A stretch of 64,000 nt of DNA from Dichetophora obliterata (taxonomy: Eukaryota; Arthropoda; Insecta; Diptera; Sciomyzidae). Under the pieces are notes generated by a model. That model saw nothing but the letters and a program-made list of their open reading frames with translations. It made no database searches and was not told the origin of the DNA. This document shows, in pieces, positions 33,083 to 43,758 of this stretch. A program made the position numbers and the translations under genes. The number at the start of each line of letters is the position of its first letter. Within the stretch, counting starts at the first letter, position 1. Location: NCBI GenBank assembly GCA_963920525.1, contig OY986436.1, positions 7,304,501 through 7,368,500 on the forward strand, written 5' to 3'.

Positions 33083-33422
33083 CCCTTCGTTTGGCACATG
33101 TTCGGCGAGTCATATTCGTGCCTCATGGGTCTGGCCAGACCCATATACATTTTTAAGAATTTACATGTAAATATTGAGTTTTTTTATGATGAATTGAGAC
33201 TTATTTTTATATAATGTAGATATATATTTTAAATTTTTTCTCGGTGGTTTCCGCATGTGGGAAATTACCTGCGCAGGCAAAAATATTGAAGAAAAATTTT
33301 TGGAAAGTTAAAAAAAAATAATTTTTTATATTGTATTTTTTATTTTTAAGAATGCTGTTTTAAACTTTCATTCAGCTAATTTTCTAATGAATATACTACA
33401 TACATATATTTTTACTAATTAT

Positions 33423-33580
33423 CTTCATGGCCAGAAAAACAAATATAATCAACTTTTAAGGGTTGTTGGCATACTGCGCTTGAACATTTTGATCCAAAGG
33501 AACGAGTTTTTCGGCGGATTTTATCATTTCCTTGTGCACAAATTTTGCAACTTTTCTTCTTTTCGAATGTACTTGCACCA
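33423..33580 (-). pseudogene. piggyBac-like transposase C-terminal cysteine-rich domain
   Basis: The minus strand encodes KKKSCKICAQGNDKIRRKTR, then KCSSAVC. This is a C-x2-C, RRKTR, C-x4-C arrangement that I recognise from the C-terminal cysteine-rich domain of insect piggyBac transposases, which binds the terminal repeats. The position 0.35 kb from the TTAA end is as expected. The catalytic DDD domain was not found upstream, so this is a fragment. This frame is too short to stand out as an ORF. Confidence 0.6.
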
Positions 33581-33814
33581 CTAATGCCAGTCACTACTTA
33601 TGTTGCAATCTGAAGTGAAACAAAAAAACGAAAACGAGACAAATGAGATGAAGTCAAGCCAAAATTAAAACTAACGGTAAAAGTAATTTTAATCGAACTT
33701 GAGTACTTACATTTATTTGTCTTCCGAAAAAGGATTAAAAGGCCAAAAGAGTACTGAATTGTTTGTTGATGTGAGGGTTGTACATTCGCTGTTCGATGTA
33801 TGGGAGAGCCAATA

Positions 33815-33971
33815 GGGCAGTTCACGATCTTGTTGCATCGTTGCAAATGCAAAATAAACAGCTTTTACAAAAACAAAAAGCATTGAAAAGCTTTTGCAAC
33901 ATATGCTTTTTGTTTTTGTAAAAGCTGTTTATTTTGCATTTGCAACGATGCAACAAGATCGTGAACTGCCC
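33815..33971. mobile_element. 157-bp palindromic MITE flanked by TA
   Basis: Perfect inverted arms of 70 bp (33813-33882 and 33904-33973, including the TA) are separated by a 21-bp spacer. With TA as target duplication the element begins GGGCAGTTCACGATC and ends with its complement. The perfect symmetry explains why open frames on both strands start with the same residues (MHLQRCNKIVNC). It can form a long hairpin in RNA or single-stranded DNA. Superfamily is inferred from the TA only. Confidence 0.8.
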
Positions 33972-34638
33972 TAATGTGTTTGACAACATGCATAGGAAAT
34001 TTCGTCTAGCATCAGATCCTTTGGTACCATCGACTTCTGTGCAAATGCAATATGCAGTCAATGCCATTACATCTAGGTTATTGCAGAAAAAAGCAAAAGT
34101 TCATCGTTTTTTTGATCGTTTTGAAGTAAAATGTGTAACCATTTGATCCATGCAGTCGACGCCCGCTTTATTTGCATTGTAAAACAATATTGCTTCTGGC
34201 TTATTTGCTTCACCTTGACAATCATTTGTGTAATGTACTGTTCAAAGCAAGTTTACAGACTTATTTTTTTTTTAACGTCGCTGCAAATTGAAACTAGAAT
34301 GTCATTAAAAGGTTTTTATAGTAATTGTAATAGAATAGAGAGCGACATTTTGTTTGCTCTTCTTGTCTCTCGAGCTTGAAAAATATGTAGAGAAACGCGT
34401 TCAAGTACCTTCAAGTTACTTGAAATGGGTACGGATAATTTTATAACAATGATTTTATAGTAAGAATGCACATAAATATATATTCAAATATAATAAATGG
34501 CAGTTGGAATGGACAAAATTCCAAAACAAAGATCAAAAGTACAGCAACTTATTCAAATTTCATTATTTTTCATACAAAATGTATGTGGGTCTACCCAGAC
34601 CCATGTGGTATGAATACGATGTGTACACCATAAAATCC

Positions 34639-36540
34639 TTATAATTATCCTTGCATTGCTTTTTTCATACTGACTGTTAGATAGAACGACAGCCAATGAA
34701 ATTTTGGGAAGCTACATGAAATTTCAAGTTGCTAGCTTATGATCTAAAGCTCGCAATTAAATTCATGTAATAAATATGTTATTAACAACACTTAGTCTTT
34801 CAGATACTTTAAATTTTTCCTCGAAAGCTTGACTGCATAAAATTGAAAGTATGTTTCGCTCTTCAAACACTATTGTCGCCTTTACAACATCCTTAAACTT
34901 TCAAATTAAGCAAAGTTTTAATATCCTTTGCGGTTCATTTTAAGTGTTAAATTAATTGATTTTATGCATTATTTTAATTGCATTAATTTGCATATCTGCT
35001 GCTTTTGGTACGAACTTAAATGTAGCTTAATGTTTGTAAGTGAAATGCTTTCAAGATACAAGTGCATCTGCTACGTATCGTTGAAATTCTTGTTTGTCTG
35101 TCATTGCTGTCAGTCGGCTTGACATTTAAATATTGCATTGAACGACCGTAATTGTGGATATTTAATTACATAAACGTCTTAAGTGCATCGCAAAACATGT
35201 AAGTGAGTGCATGTAAATGTTGAAGTGCACAAGCGTGACAGTGCATCTGTGTGAATGTGTGTATGTGTGTATTGAGACAGTTAATTTGCATTCATTTTGG
35301 CAAACAAGTTAAAAAGTAATGTCTTATTTAATTGAATAATAGTCTGTAACGAGATGGCCAGGCTTTAAGTGGCAAGAAGAGTTGCCAAATATTTACTAGG
35401 TTATTTTTTGATTGACAGAAGTGAAGTTTCAATTAAAAATTATCTTCTCTTCAGATAAATTTATATCTTACTGTCAACCTAGAAGCAATTGTGTAAAATA
35501 GAATTGAATTGTCGTAAATATTTATTCGTTGCCTGGTCACCCTGTCACATGCTTGAAAGCACTCACACAGTTTATCATGTATCGAACACTAAAAGAAATA
35601 AGGATATAAAATTATTTCAATGTAATCTGCTTTAAAAATGATCGGTGGCTGGTTTTTTTTGGCTCTTGTTTGTTATTGTTGTATTTGTAAGTAATGCTTC
35701 TTTTATGCGTTGGCAATAAAACCAATAACTACAAACATCGCCAAAAAAAAAAAAAAAAACGAAACTCTACAGAATAGTAGTAAAAAAAAAACACGAAATT
35801 GATTTGTTTGATTTTGTATGCGTTACGAGGCGGAGTGAGACGGGCCGTTGTTATGTATGACTTCTTCAAAGTGTCTTTTGGTCATTGGCAAAAAATTTGT
35901 AAAAGGAATTGAAAAGAAAACAATGCACGTTAAACATGTAGAAGAGAAAGCTTAAAAAGCGTTACAAAGGATAAAAGGACAGCCAAAAACAAAAACAAAA
36001 ACAAACACAGCAACAGCCAGCGGTGCTGTTTAGCACAAAATAATTTCTATATCAGCTCTGGTACTTCAGGTATTACAGGCTTCAGTCTTTGGCAGGACTT
36101 ATGCATTGTTTTTCATACCATTTTGCGCTTAAATTGATTGTGTGTGTTTCTGTGTGTGATAGAACAAATAAAAAAAAAACAACCTAAAATACATATATAA
36201 ATTTAAGGCTTTTTGGTCTTGAGAGGTGGCTTAAGGAAGTTTTATGCAGGATTTATTTTGTCGGATTGGGTTTTGTTTTCAAAGGCTGAAACAAAAGGCT
36301 GTTTCAATAAATTTGCACGAAATAGCTTTTTGTGGATTTTCGAAATGATTGAAAAATGTTTCATAAAAATAAGCAAACAAAAAATAAAAACATAATCTAA
36401 TATAATATAATATAATAATGCTACAAATCGATATTTCAGGAAGTTTGTACGATTTAATTATATATTTTATGAACATTTATGAACCATAGGAATAATGAAC
36501 TTGAATGATTTAACTTTCTACGTCTTTTTAAACATCGTTG
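34639..36540. other. Non-coding segment without transposon signatures
   Basis: Contains TGTGTGTATGTGTG-type low complexity (35245-35270), a 17-18 A run near 35742 and TATAATATAATA near 36400. No convincing reading frame. Possible host intron or intergenic sequence. Confidence 0.35.
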
Positions 36541-36549
36541 ACGTTTTGA

Positions 36550-36600
36550 ACATGAACTAAATGAATTGAACATGAACTAAATGAATTGAATTGTAATTGA
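36550..36600. repeat. Short direct duplication TTGAACATGAACTAAATGAA
   Basis: The 20-bp unit occurs twice in tandem just upstream of the TTGAC-type array and may be an early, diverged part of the same expansion. Confidence 0.7.
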
Positions 36601-36754
36601 ACCTGGATTAAGACATTGAATTCGAACTAAAATTTAAACTTAAATATGAGCTTCAAATTGCAGTTGAACGGGTTAGTTTTTTACCACCTACAAAAAAATT
36701 TTATCTCAACTAGGACGTAATATTTTACTTAACCTGTACTCGAAATGCTTGACT

Positions 36755-37870
36755 TGATCTTAAATTTCAACTTTAGCTGGGCTGGACTTGACTTGATGTG
36801 ATTTGACTTAACTTCAAATAAACTTGAATTTACTTCAATGTATTTGACTTGACTTCACTTGACTTAACTTGACTTGATTTAACGTTTCTTGACCTAAATT
36901 GATTTGACTCGAGTGGACTGGATTTGACTTGACTGGAGTTAACTTAATTCAACTTGATTTGACTTGATTTCAAAAAAACTTACTTGACTTTACTTTACTT
37001 CTAATACATTTACTTGACTTGACTTGACTTCATATATACTTGACTTGATTCGACTTCAAATAAATTTGACTTGATTTGACTTGACTTTGAATAAATTTTA
37101 TTTGATATGAATTAACTTGACTTGACTTGGCTTGGCTTGGCTTGGCTTAATTTGACGTGACTTGACTTCAAATAAACTTGATTTAACTTGATTTGATTCG
37201 ACTTGAATTCAAAAAATCTTGACGTGATGTGACTAGACTTAAAATAAGCTTGATTTGACATGATTTTAAATAAACTTGATTTGACTTGACTTGACTTGAC
37301 TTGACATGACTTGACTTGACTTGATTTGATTTGATTTGATTTGATTTGATTTGATTTGATTTGACTTTACTTTACTTGATTTGACTTGGCTTGACTTGAC
37401 ATAATTTGACTCGAGTGGGCTACAACATTTGACTTGACTGGAGTTGACTTAATTTGACTTGACTTCAAATAAACTTACTTGACTTTACTTTACTGTACTA
37501 CTAATACACTTACTTGACTTGACTTGAATTCAAATTCACTATTTGACTTTGATAATACTTAATTTGACTTCAAATAAATTTGACTTGGTTTGACTTGACT
37601 TTAAATAGACTTTATTTGGTATGAATTAACTTGACTTGGTTTAATTTGACGAGACTTGACTTAAAATAAACTTGATTTGATTCGACTTGACTTCAAAAAA
37701 ACCTGACTTGATTTTACTTGACTTCAAATTAACTTGATTTGACATGATTTTAAATAAACTTGATTTGACTTTACTTGATTTGACTTGGCTTGATTTGATT
37801 TGATGTGACTTAATTTTACATGACTTGTCCAATTTCAGTGTGTTGAGTTGATTTTACTTAACTCGGCTTA
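36755..37870. repeat. Degenerate (TTGAC)n-derived array, ~1.1 kb
   Basis: The array is dominated by TTGACTTGAC, TTGATTTGA and CAAATAAACTTGA motifs. Cleaner stretches lie at 37282-37330 (TTGAC) and 37321-37365 (TTGAT). A longer-period copy is visible: the block from about 36905-37110 recurs diverged near 37410-37620. The open frame at 37641-37832 (minus) with SSQVKSSKVKSS is a by-product of the repeat. Confidence 0.9.
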
Positions 37871-38454
37871 AAAGACTGCTCAGACATCTGTGAAAGAAAT
37901 TCCAAAAGGCTAGAGTGGTTAGGGATTCTGACTCCAGCATAGACAGCGTTATAAGAAATGTCAGAGTTACTGAATGTCTGAATGCTGAAACAAGCACTAT
38001 TTGTAAGTGTGAAAGAGTGGAAAGACTTTGTGAACCGCAGTAGAGATGACCCGTGGTGTATGACACATACAATATGTTGTAGACAGGGCAGATCTAAAGA
38101 TGTTAGTTGCACTCGTTTTCTGTTGAACTCATTCTTTCTGAGATCTTAAGGTAATATGACTTCCCGATCCAGGGAGGCGGTGGATTCTCCGTCTGTGAGA
38201 GAGGACGAGATTGAGTATAATATCAAACTTTTGCGAAGTCGGAAATCTCCTGGTATTGATGGTATGACTGGAGAGATAGGTAAAGCCATATGGAAGATTA
38301 TTCCTGAATATCTTGAGGCTACGTATGCAAAGTGTATGTCTGAGGCCTACTTCTTCACTGTGCGGAAGGAAGCAAAAGGGATTGTGCTCTTAAAGTCTTC
38401 AGATAAGTTGAAGAATAATCCTCGCTCCTAGCTGCGCATCAGCTAATTCCGGTG

Positions 38455-39922
38455 CACAGTGCGTTTTTTTAATTTTTAGCTTAGTATGCAGTAGGAACGA
38501 ACATTTTTGGGAATATAACTCTACACGTAAAATTTTGGAGTAGAGTTAAAATTTTTGTGTGGAGCAGAAGCGCTTGCTGTTCTGGTTGACAAAATCATAT
38601 TTTTATTGCTACAATTTTATATCCTATAAAAGGCAAGAATACACATTAATAAACTATATAAATGCAACAATAAATTTGTTAAATAACAAATTCAACACTT
38701 AAACATACTGCTTATTTTTTGTTGTTGAATGGCAAATTTTCGCGCCAGTTAAATGTACGGGCATATAATCGACAGCGAAATTTTGCTATTTCAACTCTCC
38801 ACTCACGAATGGAAATTTGGCAACATAGCAATAGTTTTCGCTTCTACAGCGTACTAGCGGGCAAAAAATATTTCGCTGCTTGTTCGTTGTCAAAAATCTC
38901 AATGCGTTTCTTATGAACATTTTTTTCGTTCCTACAGCATACTAAGCTTTAGGATGACATTTGGGGTTTTTTTTGTCAAAAAATATTTTAATTCCTCAGA
39001 TTATAAGACATGTATTATGAATGTGGTATTAAAAACTTGATGTATTGTATATTTGCGTTTATAAAATTTGTCAAAGTTGAAACTCTTTTAACTCAATAAA
39101 AATTAAAAAAATAAAGTCAAGTTTAAGCAATAATAACTTCGAGCACAAAGTATATTTCAAGGTTTTGTTTTTTGGACTTTTTTATGTTTTAATCGCCATT
39201 GAATTTTATACAAATACAATAAAAAATGTTAATAAATAAAAATAGAAAAATAGAAAGTTGAAATATGACTTTAAATTTTTTAAGGAATGAAAATTTAAGT
39301 AAAATTTAGTAGAAAATATCTAGCTAATTAAGCTTTATTAAAGTTGAAGGCCATAACTATCTTAAAATATCGTACTTCTATTTCTGTTTCTGTAAAAACC
39401 GGCTGCATCTAGATGCTATTTAGAAAAACCACTTAAATTGAAAAAAGTCTTAAAAATCAAATTTTGCCCTAAAATGCACTAATTTCCAAGACAATTTGTA
39501 GGTACTCTTAAATTAAAAAAAAATTAAATAGAATTCATAATTCAAAACAAGTTGTGACAGTATTTTGTATTAGCAACCATTTTTCAAACTTGTTTAAATT
39601 TCGTTAATTTGGTTATATTGTTTTATAGGATATATATCCAAAAATTATCCGATTTGAAATATTTTCAGCATGACGTTTAAGTGAAGTTAAATAAATTAAA
39701 TTTACTCTTTAAAAACATAAATAAGCAATTTTATGCGGGTTTTTTATTAAAAAAAATATGGTTTGTATGGGAGGTAGGCGATGCAGTTGACCTAGAATTT
39801 TATTTTTTGTGCTGTTACTTAATTTAGACTAAAACTCATCTGTACAAAATTTCATGGCCCTAGATTTTATAGTTTCTGATATAATGCAAATGTCATCCTA
39901 AAATCGAAAAAATCGCACTGTG
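38455..39922. mobile_element. Transib-like non-autonomous element with RSS-heptamer termini
   Basis: Both ends begin CACAGTGCG (38455-38463; inverse at 39914-39922) and are flanked by an exact 5-bp duplication CGGTG (38450-38454 and 39923-39927). With the nested MITE set aside, the inverted similarity extends about 38 bp and includes TTTTAGGATGACATTTG on both sides. Transib transposons have 5-bp GC-rich target duplications and CACWGTG-type ends, equivalent to the V(D)J recombination heptamer CACAGTG. No transposase coding was found, so the copy is non-autonomous. The superfamily is inferred from termini and TSD only. Confidence 0.7.
38479..38947. mobile_element. 469-bp MITE nested in the Transib-like element
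   Basis: GCTTAGTATGC(A/T)GTAGGAACGAA forms inverted ends (38479-38501; inverse at 38925-38947) with one mismatch in about 22 bp. TTTA occurs on both sides (38475-38478 and 38948-38951) as a direct 4-bp duplication. Its location is confirmed because removing it restores the inverted symmetry of the host element's end. Non-coding; the frame at 38719-38916 has no motif. Confidence 0.8.
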
Positions 39923-39985
39923 CGGTGCTTGGAAAAGTGTTGGAAAGGGTTATACGAAAGAGCAGTATGGGAGTGCTCCCTGAGG

Positions 39986-40211
39986 AGCAGTGGAGTGCTC
40001 CTTATTGACCCAAGCTAGGTGTATTTTGTGTTCTTTTGCAACATTGTATGTCCTAGGAAGGGTAGCGCTGCCTTTAACATCCCAGAGGAGCCCAAAAGGA
40101 GCGATCAATAAATGATTCAAACAGATTAGCAAAGAAACATTTATTTCTTTTTTTTTGGATTTAAATTTACTCCTAAAGCTAGGTTCCTTAGCTCAAGTAG
40201 ACTGCTCAAGA
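39986..40211. other. Unassigned segment between R1-type fragments
   Basis: This segment and 41686-41905 become adjacent when the hAT element (40220-41677) and one CCATAAGG are set aside, so together they form one ~450-bp block older than the hAT insertion. Its identity is unknown. The minus-strand frame at 39950-40132 has no recognisable motif. Confidence 0.4.
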
Positions 40212-40289
40212 CCATAAGGCAGGGTTGGCAGCCAAAATTCGAAACAATTCCCACGAAAATTATCTTTCCCAAAGTAACATGAATTAAAT

Positions 40290-40530
40290 ACCACCAAAAT
40301 TTCCATAGTAAAAGTAAACAAATAAATTCTCACAGCAATTAAAAAATACCAAAAAATATCCCACGATCATTAAAAATTACCACAAAAATATCAGGCGTTT
40401 TAAAAATACCACCAAAAATCCCATATGAATTTAAAAATCCCACAAAAAATCCCATACGCATTAAAAAATACCACGAAAAACCCCATATGTTTAAAAAATT
40501 TTAAAAAAATTAAAAATACCAGAAATTTTT
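40290..40530. repeat. Degenerate ~30-38-bp tandem repeat
   Basis: Successive units of ATTAAAAA(A)TACCACAAAAA followed by TCCCATA fill the left subterminal part of the hAT element. A single unit reappears near 41625 in the right subterminal part. Confidence 0.7.
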
Positions 40531-40789
40531 GAATTTAAATAAGCAGAAATAAATAGACACGTCCATAGTTAAAAATTATGCGTTTATTGTCTTTGTTTCA
40601 CAACTATAACACAAAACTAACATAAAAATTGTTTCACATAAATCTAATTGTTATACATATCACATGTTGTAGTCTTATATTTAAGATCGTGAATATTATT
40701 TGGTTGTTTCCATTTAATAATTTCTATAACCAAATCATGCTTATAAAAATAAAATAATAAAAAATAAACAAAATAAACTAAAAATATTG

Positions 40790-41130
40790 TTTTCAAAAGT
40801 ATTTGTGGTTTGTGAGGTGATAAGCAAGTCATTTAACACAATATGACTTTTCAATAATTTAGGTACTTATTTATAGTATCAAATAACAAAAGTGACTTCA
40901 GAATAAAATATAAACAAAATAAAATATATATACAGTTTTCAAAGATATTTGTGCTTTGTGAAGTGATAAACAGTTAATTTAACACAATATGATTTTTCAA
41001 AAATGAAGGTACTTATTTTTAATATAAAATAATATACATAAGTGACTTCAGAAATAAATAAAATAAAATAAATATAAAGTTTTTAAAAATATTTGTGCTT
41101 TGTGACGTCAGATATAAATATTTTTAATTC
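40790..41130. repeat. ~145-bp tandem repeat, about 2.3 copies, inside the hAT element
   Basis: ATTTGTG(G/C)TTTGTGA(G/A)GTGAT starts at about 40801, 40947 and 41091 (spacing 146 and 144). Each full unit continues with TTAACACAATATGA and AAGTGACTTCAGAA. Confidence 0.85.
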
Positions 41131-41908
41131 ATTATTTCATTATTTCAATATTTACAACTAAAAAACCAAAGAAATAATAGTGGTATTCAATGAACGCCAT
41201 ATTTGTGATGTTAATAGCGTATGAGCGATATTTTTACAGAAGCTAATTTCGCGACGTGCGCAGATTACGACACAAAATCGTGGTGTAAACAGAGCATATA
41301 ATGCGTATAATGGCAACTGTGATTTAAATTTGATTTTAAAAGATATTTGCTGACCAATGGATTCGATAAGTAAACTTGCAAATATTGTCAGAATTTTAAG
41401 GTCAGAATTTTTTTCAGAAAAGAATGCGCTATTAGTTTTTATGCAATTTTGTGATGTCAACTTGCACTTAAAACAAATATGTAATTTAATCGTTTATATT
41501 AAGGCTAAGTTCGAAGAAATGTATAACGAAAACTTCATCGAATACTATGGTTAAGATTTTGCTTAATAAAAGTGAATTAAAAAATTCCATGGGAATTCCC
41601 AAAAAAAAAAAAAAAATTCCCAAGACCAATTAAAAATTACCACGAGTGGGATTTTTTCCACAATACTGGTAACCTTGCCATAAGGTGGCGAGGAAATAGT
41701 TTGGCCAAATCGTGAGATTTATAAGGCCATTACAAATTACGAATCGTTTTTGATTCTATTTAAAAACTGAACTTTAATTGCTTCAGTCGCATCAGCAGAT
41801 GGACAAAACGCAATTACCGTTAGCTGGTCGCACTTCACGACCACGGTGTTGAAACGACGCGAATCGAAATAAAGGAACATTTAAAACATTTTTTTTTCAC
41901 AGAAAATA

Positions 41909-42415
41909 ATGATAGAGTTTCCTAAAAAGCAATGGTTTCTTGAGTGTGAGAATGCGAGACTTTTCGAAAATCAATTTGGTTTTCGTAAGGGAAAAAGTGT
42001 GACTGATGCGTGGCTGTTTGTAAGTAATGTTTTGGGGGTAAGTAGATCCAAGTATGTCTTGGGGTTAATTATTAACTTTAAAGGGGCTTTCGACTATCTA
42101 TTCTGGAAGAGTGTTGGAAAGATTGAGTGCGGTTGGGTGTCGGGAAAGTTAGTGTGGAGGAGTTATTTTTCTGATAGGCGTGCATGTATGTGTGTGAAAG
42201 ATGTTGTTCGAGGCTGTCCGCAGGGGTCTATGTTTGGTCCATTCATTTGGATCCTCATAAAGGCAGCTTCCTCAACTGTATGAATGTTGTGCCTATGCCG
42301 ATGATCGTCTTGGTTGATGGCCAGTCTCATACTGAGCTGGAGGGTAGGACAAGTGTTACTAGTGTAACACACATAGTGTGTGGTTGGAGGATGGGTGTTG
42401 GTGTGAGTGTGACGC
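41909..42415 (+). pseudogene. R1-type reverse transcriptase fragment
   Basis: The frame 41909-42283 reads ENQFGFRKGKSVTDAWLF, YVLGLIINFKGAFDYLFW, WRSYFSDRRACM and GCPQGSMFGPFIWIL. This is the RT core of an R1-clade element; the usual first catalytic Asp (x-D-x-K-G-A-F-D) is Asn here. The frame then shifts. YADD is encoded near 42291-42302 (GCC TAT GCC GAT GAT context) and LVDGQSHTELEGR in the next frame (about 42310-42348). Similarity ends near 42415. It may be the continuation of the 37990-39985 copy or a second R1-type copy; overlapping motif content (EEQW versus ENQF) slightly favours two copies. Confidence 0.75.
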
Positions 42416-43552
42416 CATCCTATTGTTGCGTTAAAGTTTGTAAAATTTCAAAAAATTATTTTGAAAATTTGGGCACTTTTGAGCTGAATCTTAAAACATC
42501 GCAAATTTTCTATCAAAATAAGTTATAAAGTTCCATAATATTTCCCATTAAAAGTGCTTAAGTTCAAACATTGTCTCAGGTGTCTAAAGTTTTTTTTTTC
42601 CTTAAAACAACCATATTTGCACACTAAATATTTTATTTAAAAATCTTTTCAATTCGATAACAATACAAAATTCCCAACGCTGCATAAAAAACATAAAAAT
42701 TGAAGATAAAGTAATAAATACTATACAAAACAAGGACAGAGATGAAGATAGAGAAAAAGAAAAAGAGAATATCATACCTTTATAAATGAAAATCAACACG
42801 TTGCCGCTGCGGGAGGATGCCCACCCCCACAGAAGCAGCTGCTACATTGCACAGGTTTAAGTGAAAATATAACCCACTCATACAGTGATGTGAACACCGA
42901 AGCCATGCATACAAACCTATACAGACAGAGAATCACACACACGTGCGCTCAGTGAAGCAGTCTCAGGTGAGCGTCAATTTTCAACAAGTCGATGGAGGCA
43001 GAAAGAAAACAGTGTTTTGTTTTTATAAAATCGCCAAAGTTGGGTGATAAGGGGCGTGACAGAGTCAATCCTTTTGTTTTGTGGAAACAGGGTCAGCGAG
43101 AAAGGTGAAGTCAGGAGCAGTAGCAGTAGAAAAGCAAAGAAAAGCAAAGCATAAAACAAAAATGCGGCGAATAAGTGTCTCTACAGAGAGTTCAGAGCAT
43201 AATAATGAGAAAAAACAACAATAAGTAGCCCCAGAGAAATTTCTATCAGCTGAGCGGTTGTAGCGTTGAGAGCTTGATGCACTTAGAAAAACGAAATATA
43301 AGCAATCGAACTTACAAGATTGAGAATAAGTTATAATTTTGTTGTACTTTATGAGTCATAATTAGAAATATTATTAAGAAATTGTTGAAAAAAGTCGTAG
43401 CAAAAAATTGTATAAAGGCCCAAAAACCACCTCAAAATAGTACTTGTACTTGCAGCGAAGAAAATTGGTCATTTGCTTTGAAAAAAACTTTGAAAGGAAC
43501 TTTGTAACGCTCTCATGCCCCTAAAAATCAACATTTTAGAAAAAAACTAATA
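42416..43552. other. Non-coding segment
   Basis: 42780-43170 is less AT-rich than the average and contains CA/TG-rich stretches and an AGCAGTAGCAGTAG run. A 38-codon frame from ATG 42992 (MEAERKQCF...) has no known motif. This could be host sequence, but there is no proof of a gene. Confidence 0.3.
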
Positions 43553-43758
43553 GCGTTTTCGTTTTTCGAAAAATGCAACATTTTTTCTGCCCTTTTTGGA
43601 AATTGTGCCCTGTTGAGAAAGAAAATAGTGACCTCAAAAATTAAATCGCGTTCTTTTCTCGAAAATGTTGACCTCAAAAGTAGAAAAAATTTGAAATTTT
43701 CAAAGATAGCAGAAAGAGGGAAGAAAAAATGCAACATTTTTTCGAGAAACGAAAACGC
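43553..43758. repeat. Foldback repeat with ~36-bp arms
   Basis: GCGTTTTCGTTTTTCGAAAA at 43553 is matched in inverse by TTTTTCGAGAAACGAAAACGC ending at 43758. The arms extend about 36 bp with a few mismatches, and each contains AAATGCAACATTTT, itself palindromic. The middle also has a CTCGAAAATGTTGACCTCAAAA-type partial repeat (near 43600-43680). Likely a MITE; no clean duplication. Confidence 0.65.

Larger units (their letters stand above)
33083..34638 (-). mobile_element. piggyBac-like element remnant
   Basis: The left end is TTAA (33079-33082) followed by CCCTTCG, with a perfect palindrome ATGGGTCTGGCCAGACCCAT at 33125-33144. The right end carries the matching inverted block (TGGGTCTACCCAGACCCA, 34586-34603, within about 40 bp of similarity) and ends at ATAAAATCC before TTAT. 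TTAA targets and CCCTT starts are characteristic of the piggyBac superfamily. The minus strand encodes a transposase C-terminus (separate entry). The right TTAA has one mismatch, so the boundary there is approximate. Confidence 0.65.
37990..39985 (+). pseudogene. R1-type retrotransposon RT fragment interrupted by a Transib-like element
   Basis: Before the insertion: WKDFVNRSRDDPW (about 38000-38040), then the frame at 38156-38431 with NIKLLRSRKSPGIDGMTGEI, LKNNPRS and a stop where the R1 family has Tyr of the S-Y-R-P/G-I-S-L block. The family pattern continues (LIP V) to 38454 and resumes at 39923 with LGKVLERVI. The intervening 38455-39922 is a DNA transposon with an exact 5-bp duplication. 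After about 39985 the similarity ends. R1-clade elements often insert in rDNA, but no rDNA is seen here. Several frameshifts and stops: dead copy. Confidence 0.65.
40220..41677. mobile_element. hAT-type element with 8-bp TSD CCATAAGG
   Basis: CAGGGTTGGCAG at the left end and its approximate inverse (rc CAAGGTTACCAG) at the right end are flanked by an exact 8-bp direct repeat CCATAAGG (40212-40219 and 41678-41685). CAGGG-type ends with 8-bp duplications are typical of hAT. Both subterminal regions are rich in AAAAATACCAC / AAAATTACCACGA motifs. Open frames at 41158-41460 (minus) and 41357-41554 (plus) show no transposase motif I recognise. Non-autonomous, 1458 bp. Confidence 0.75.

Noticed and set aside
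37641..37832. Ser/Lys-rich frame SSQVKSSKVKSS
   Set aside because: Artefact of the TTGAC-type array.
40290..41130. CRISPR-like regular repeats
   Set aside because: Units are degenerate tandem repeats without unique spacers, inside a hAT element in a eukaryotic genome.
42992..43108. Short frame starting MEAERKQCF
   Set aside because: 38 codons, no motif, no splice signal or conservation evidence.
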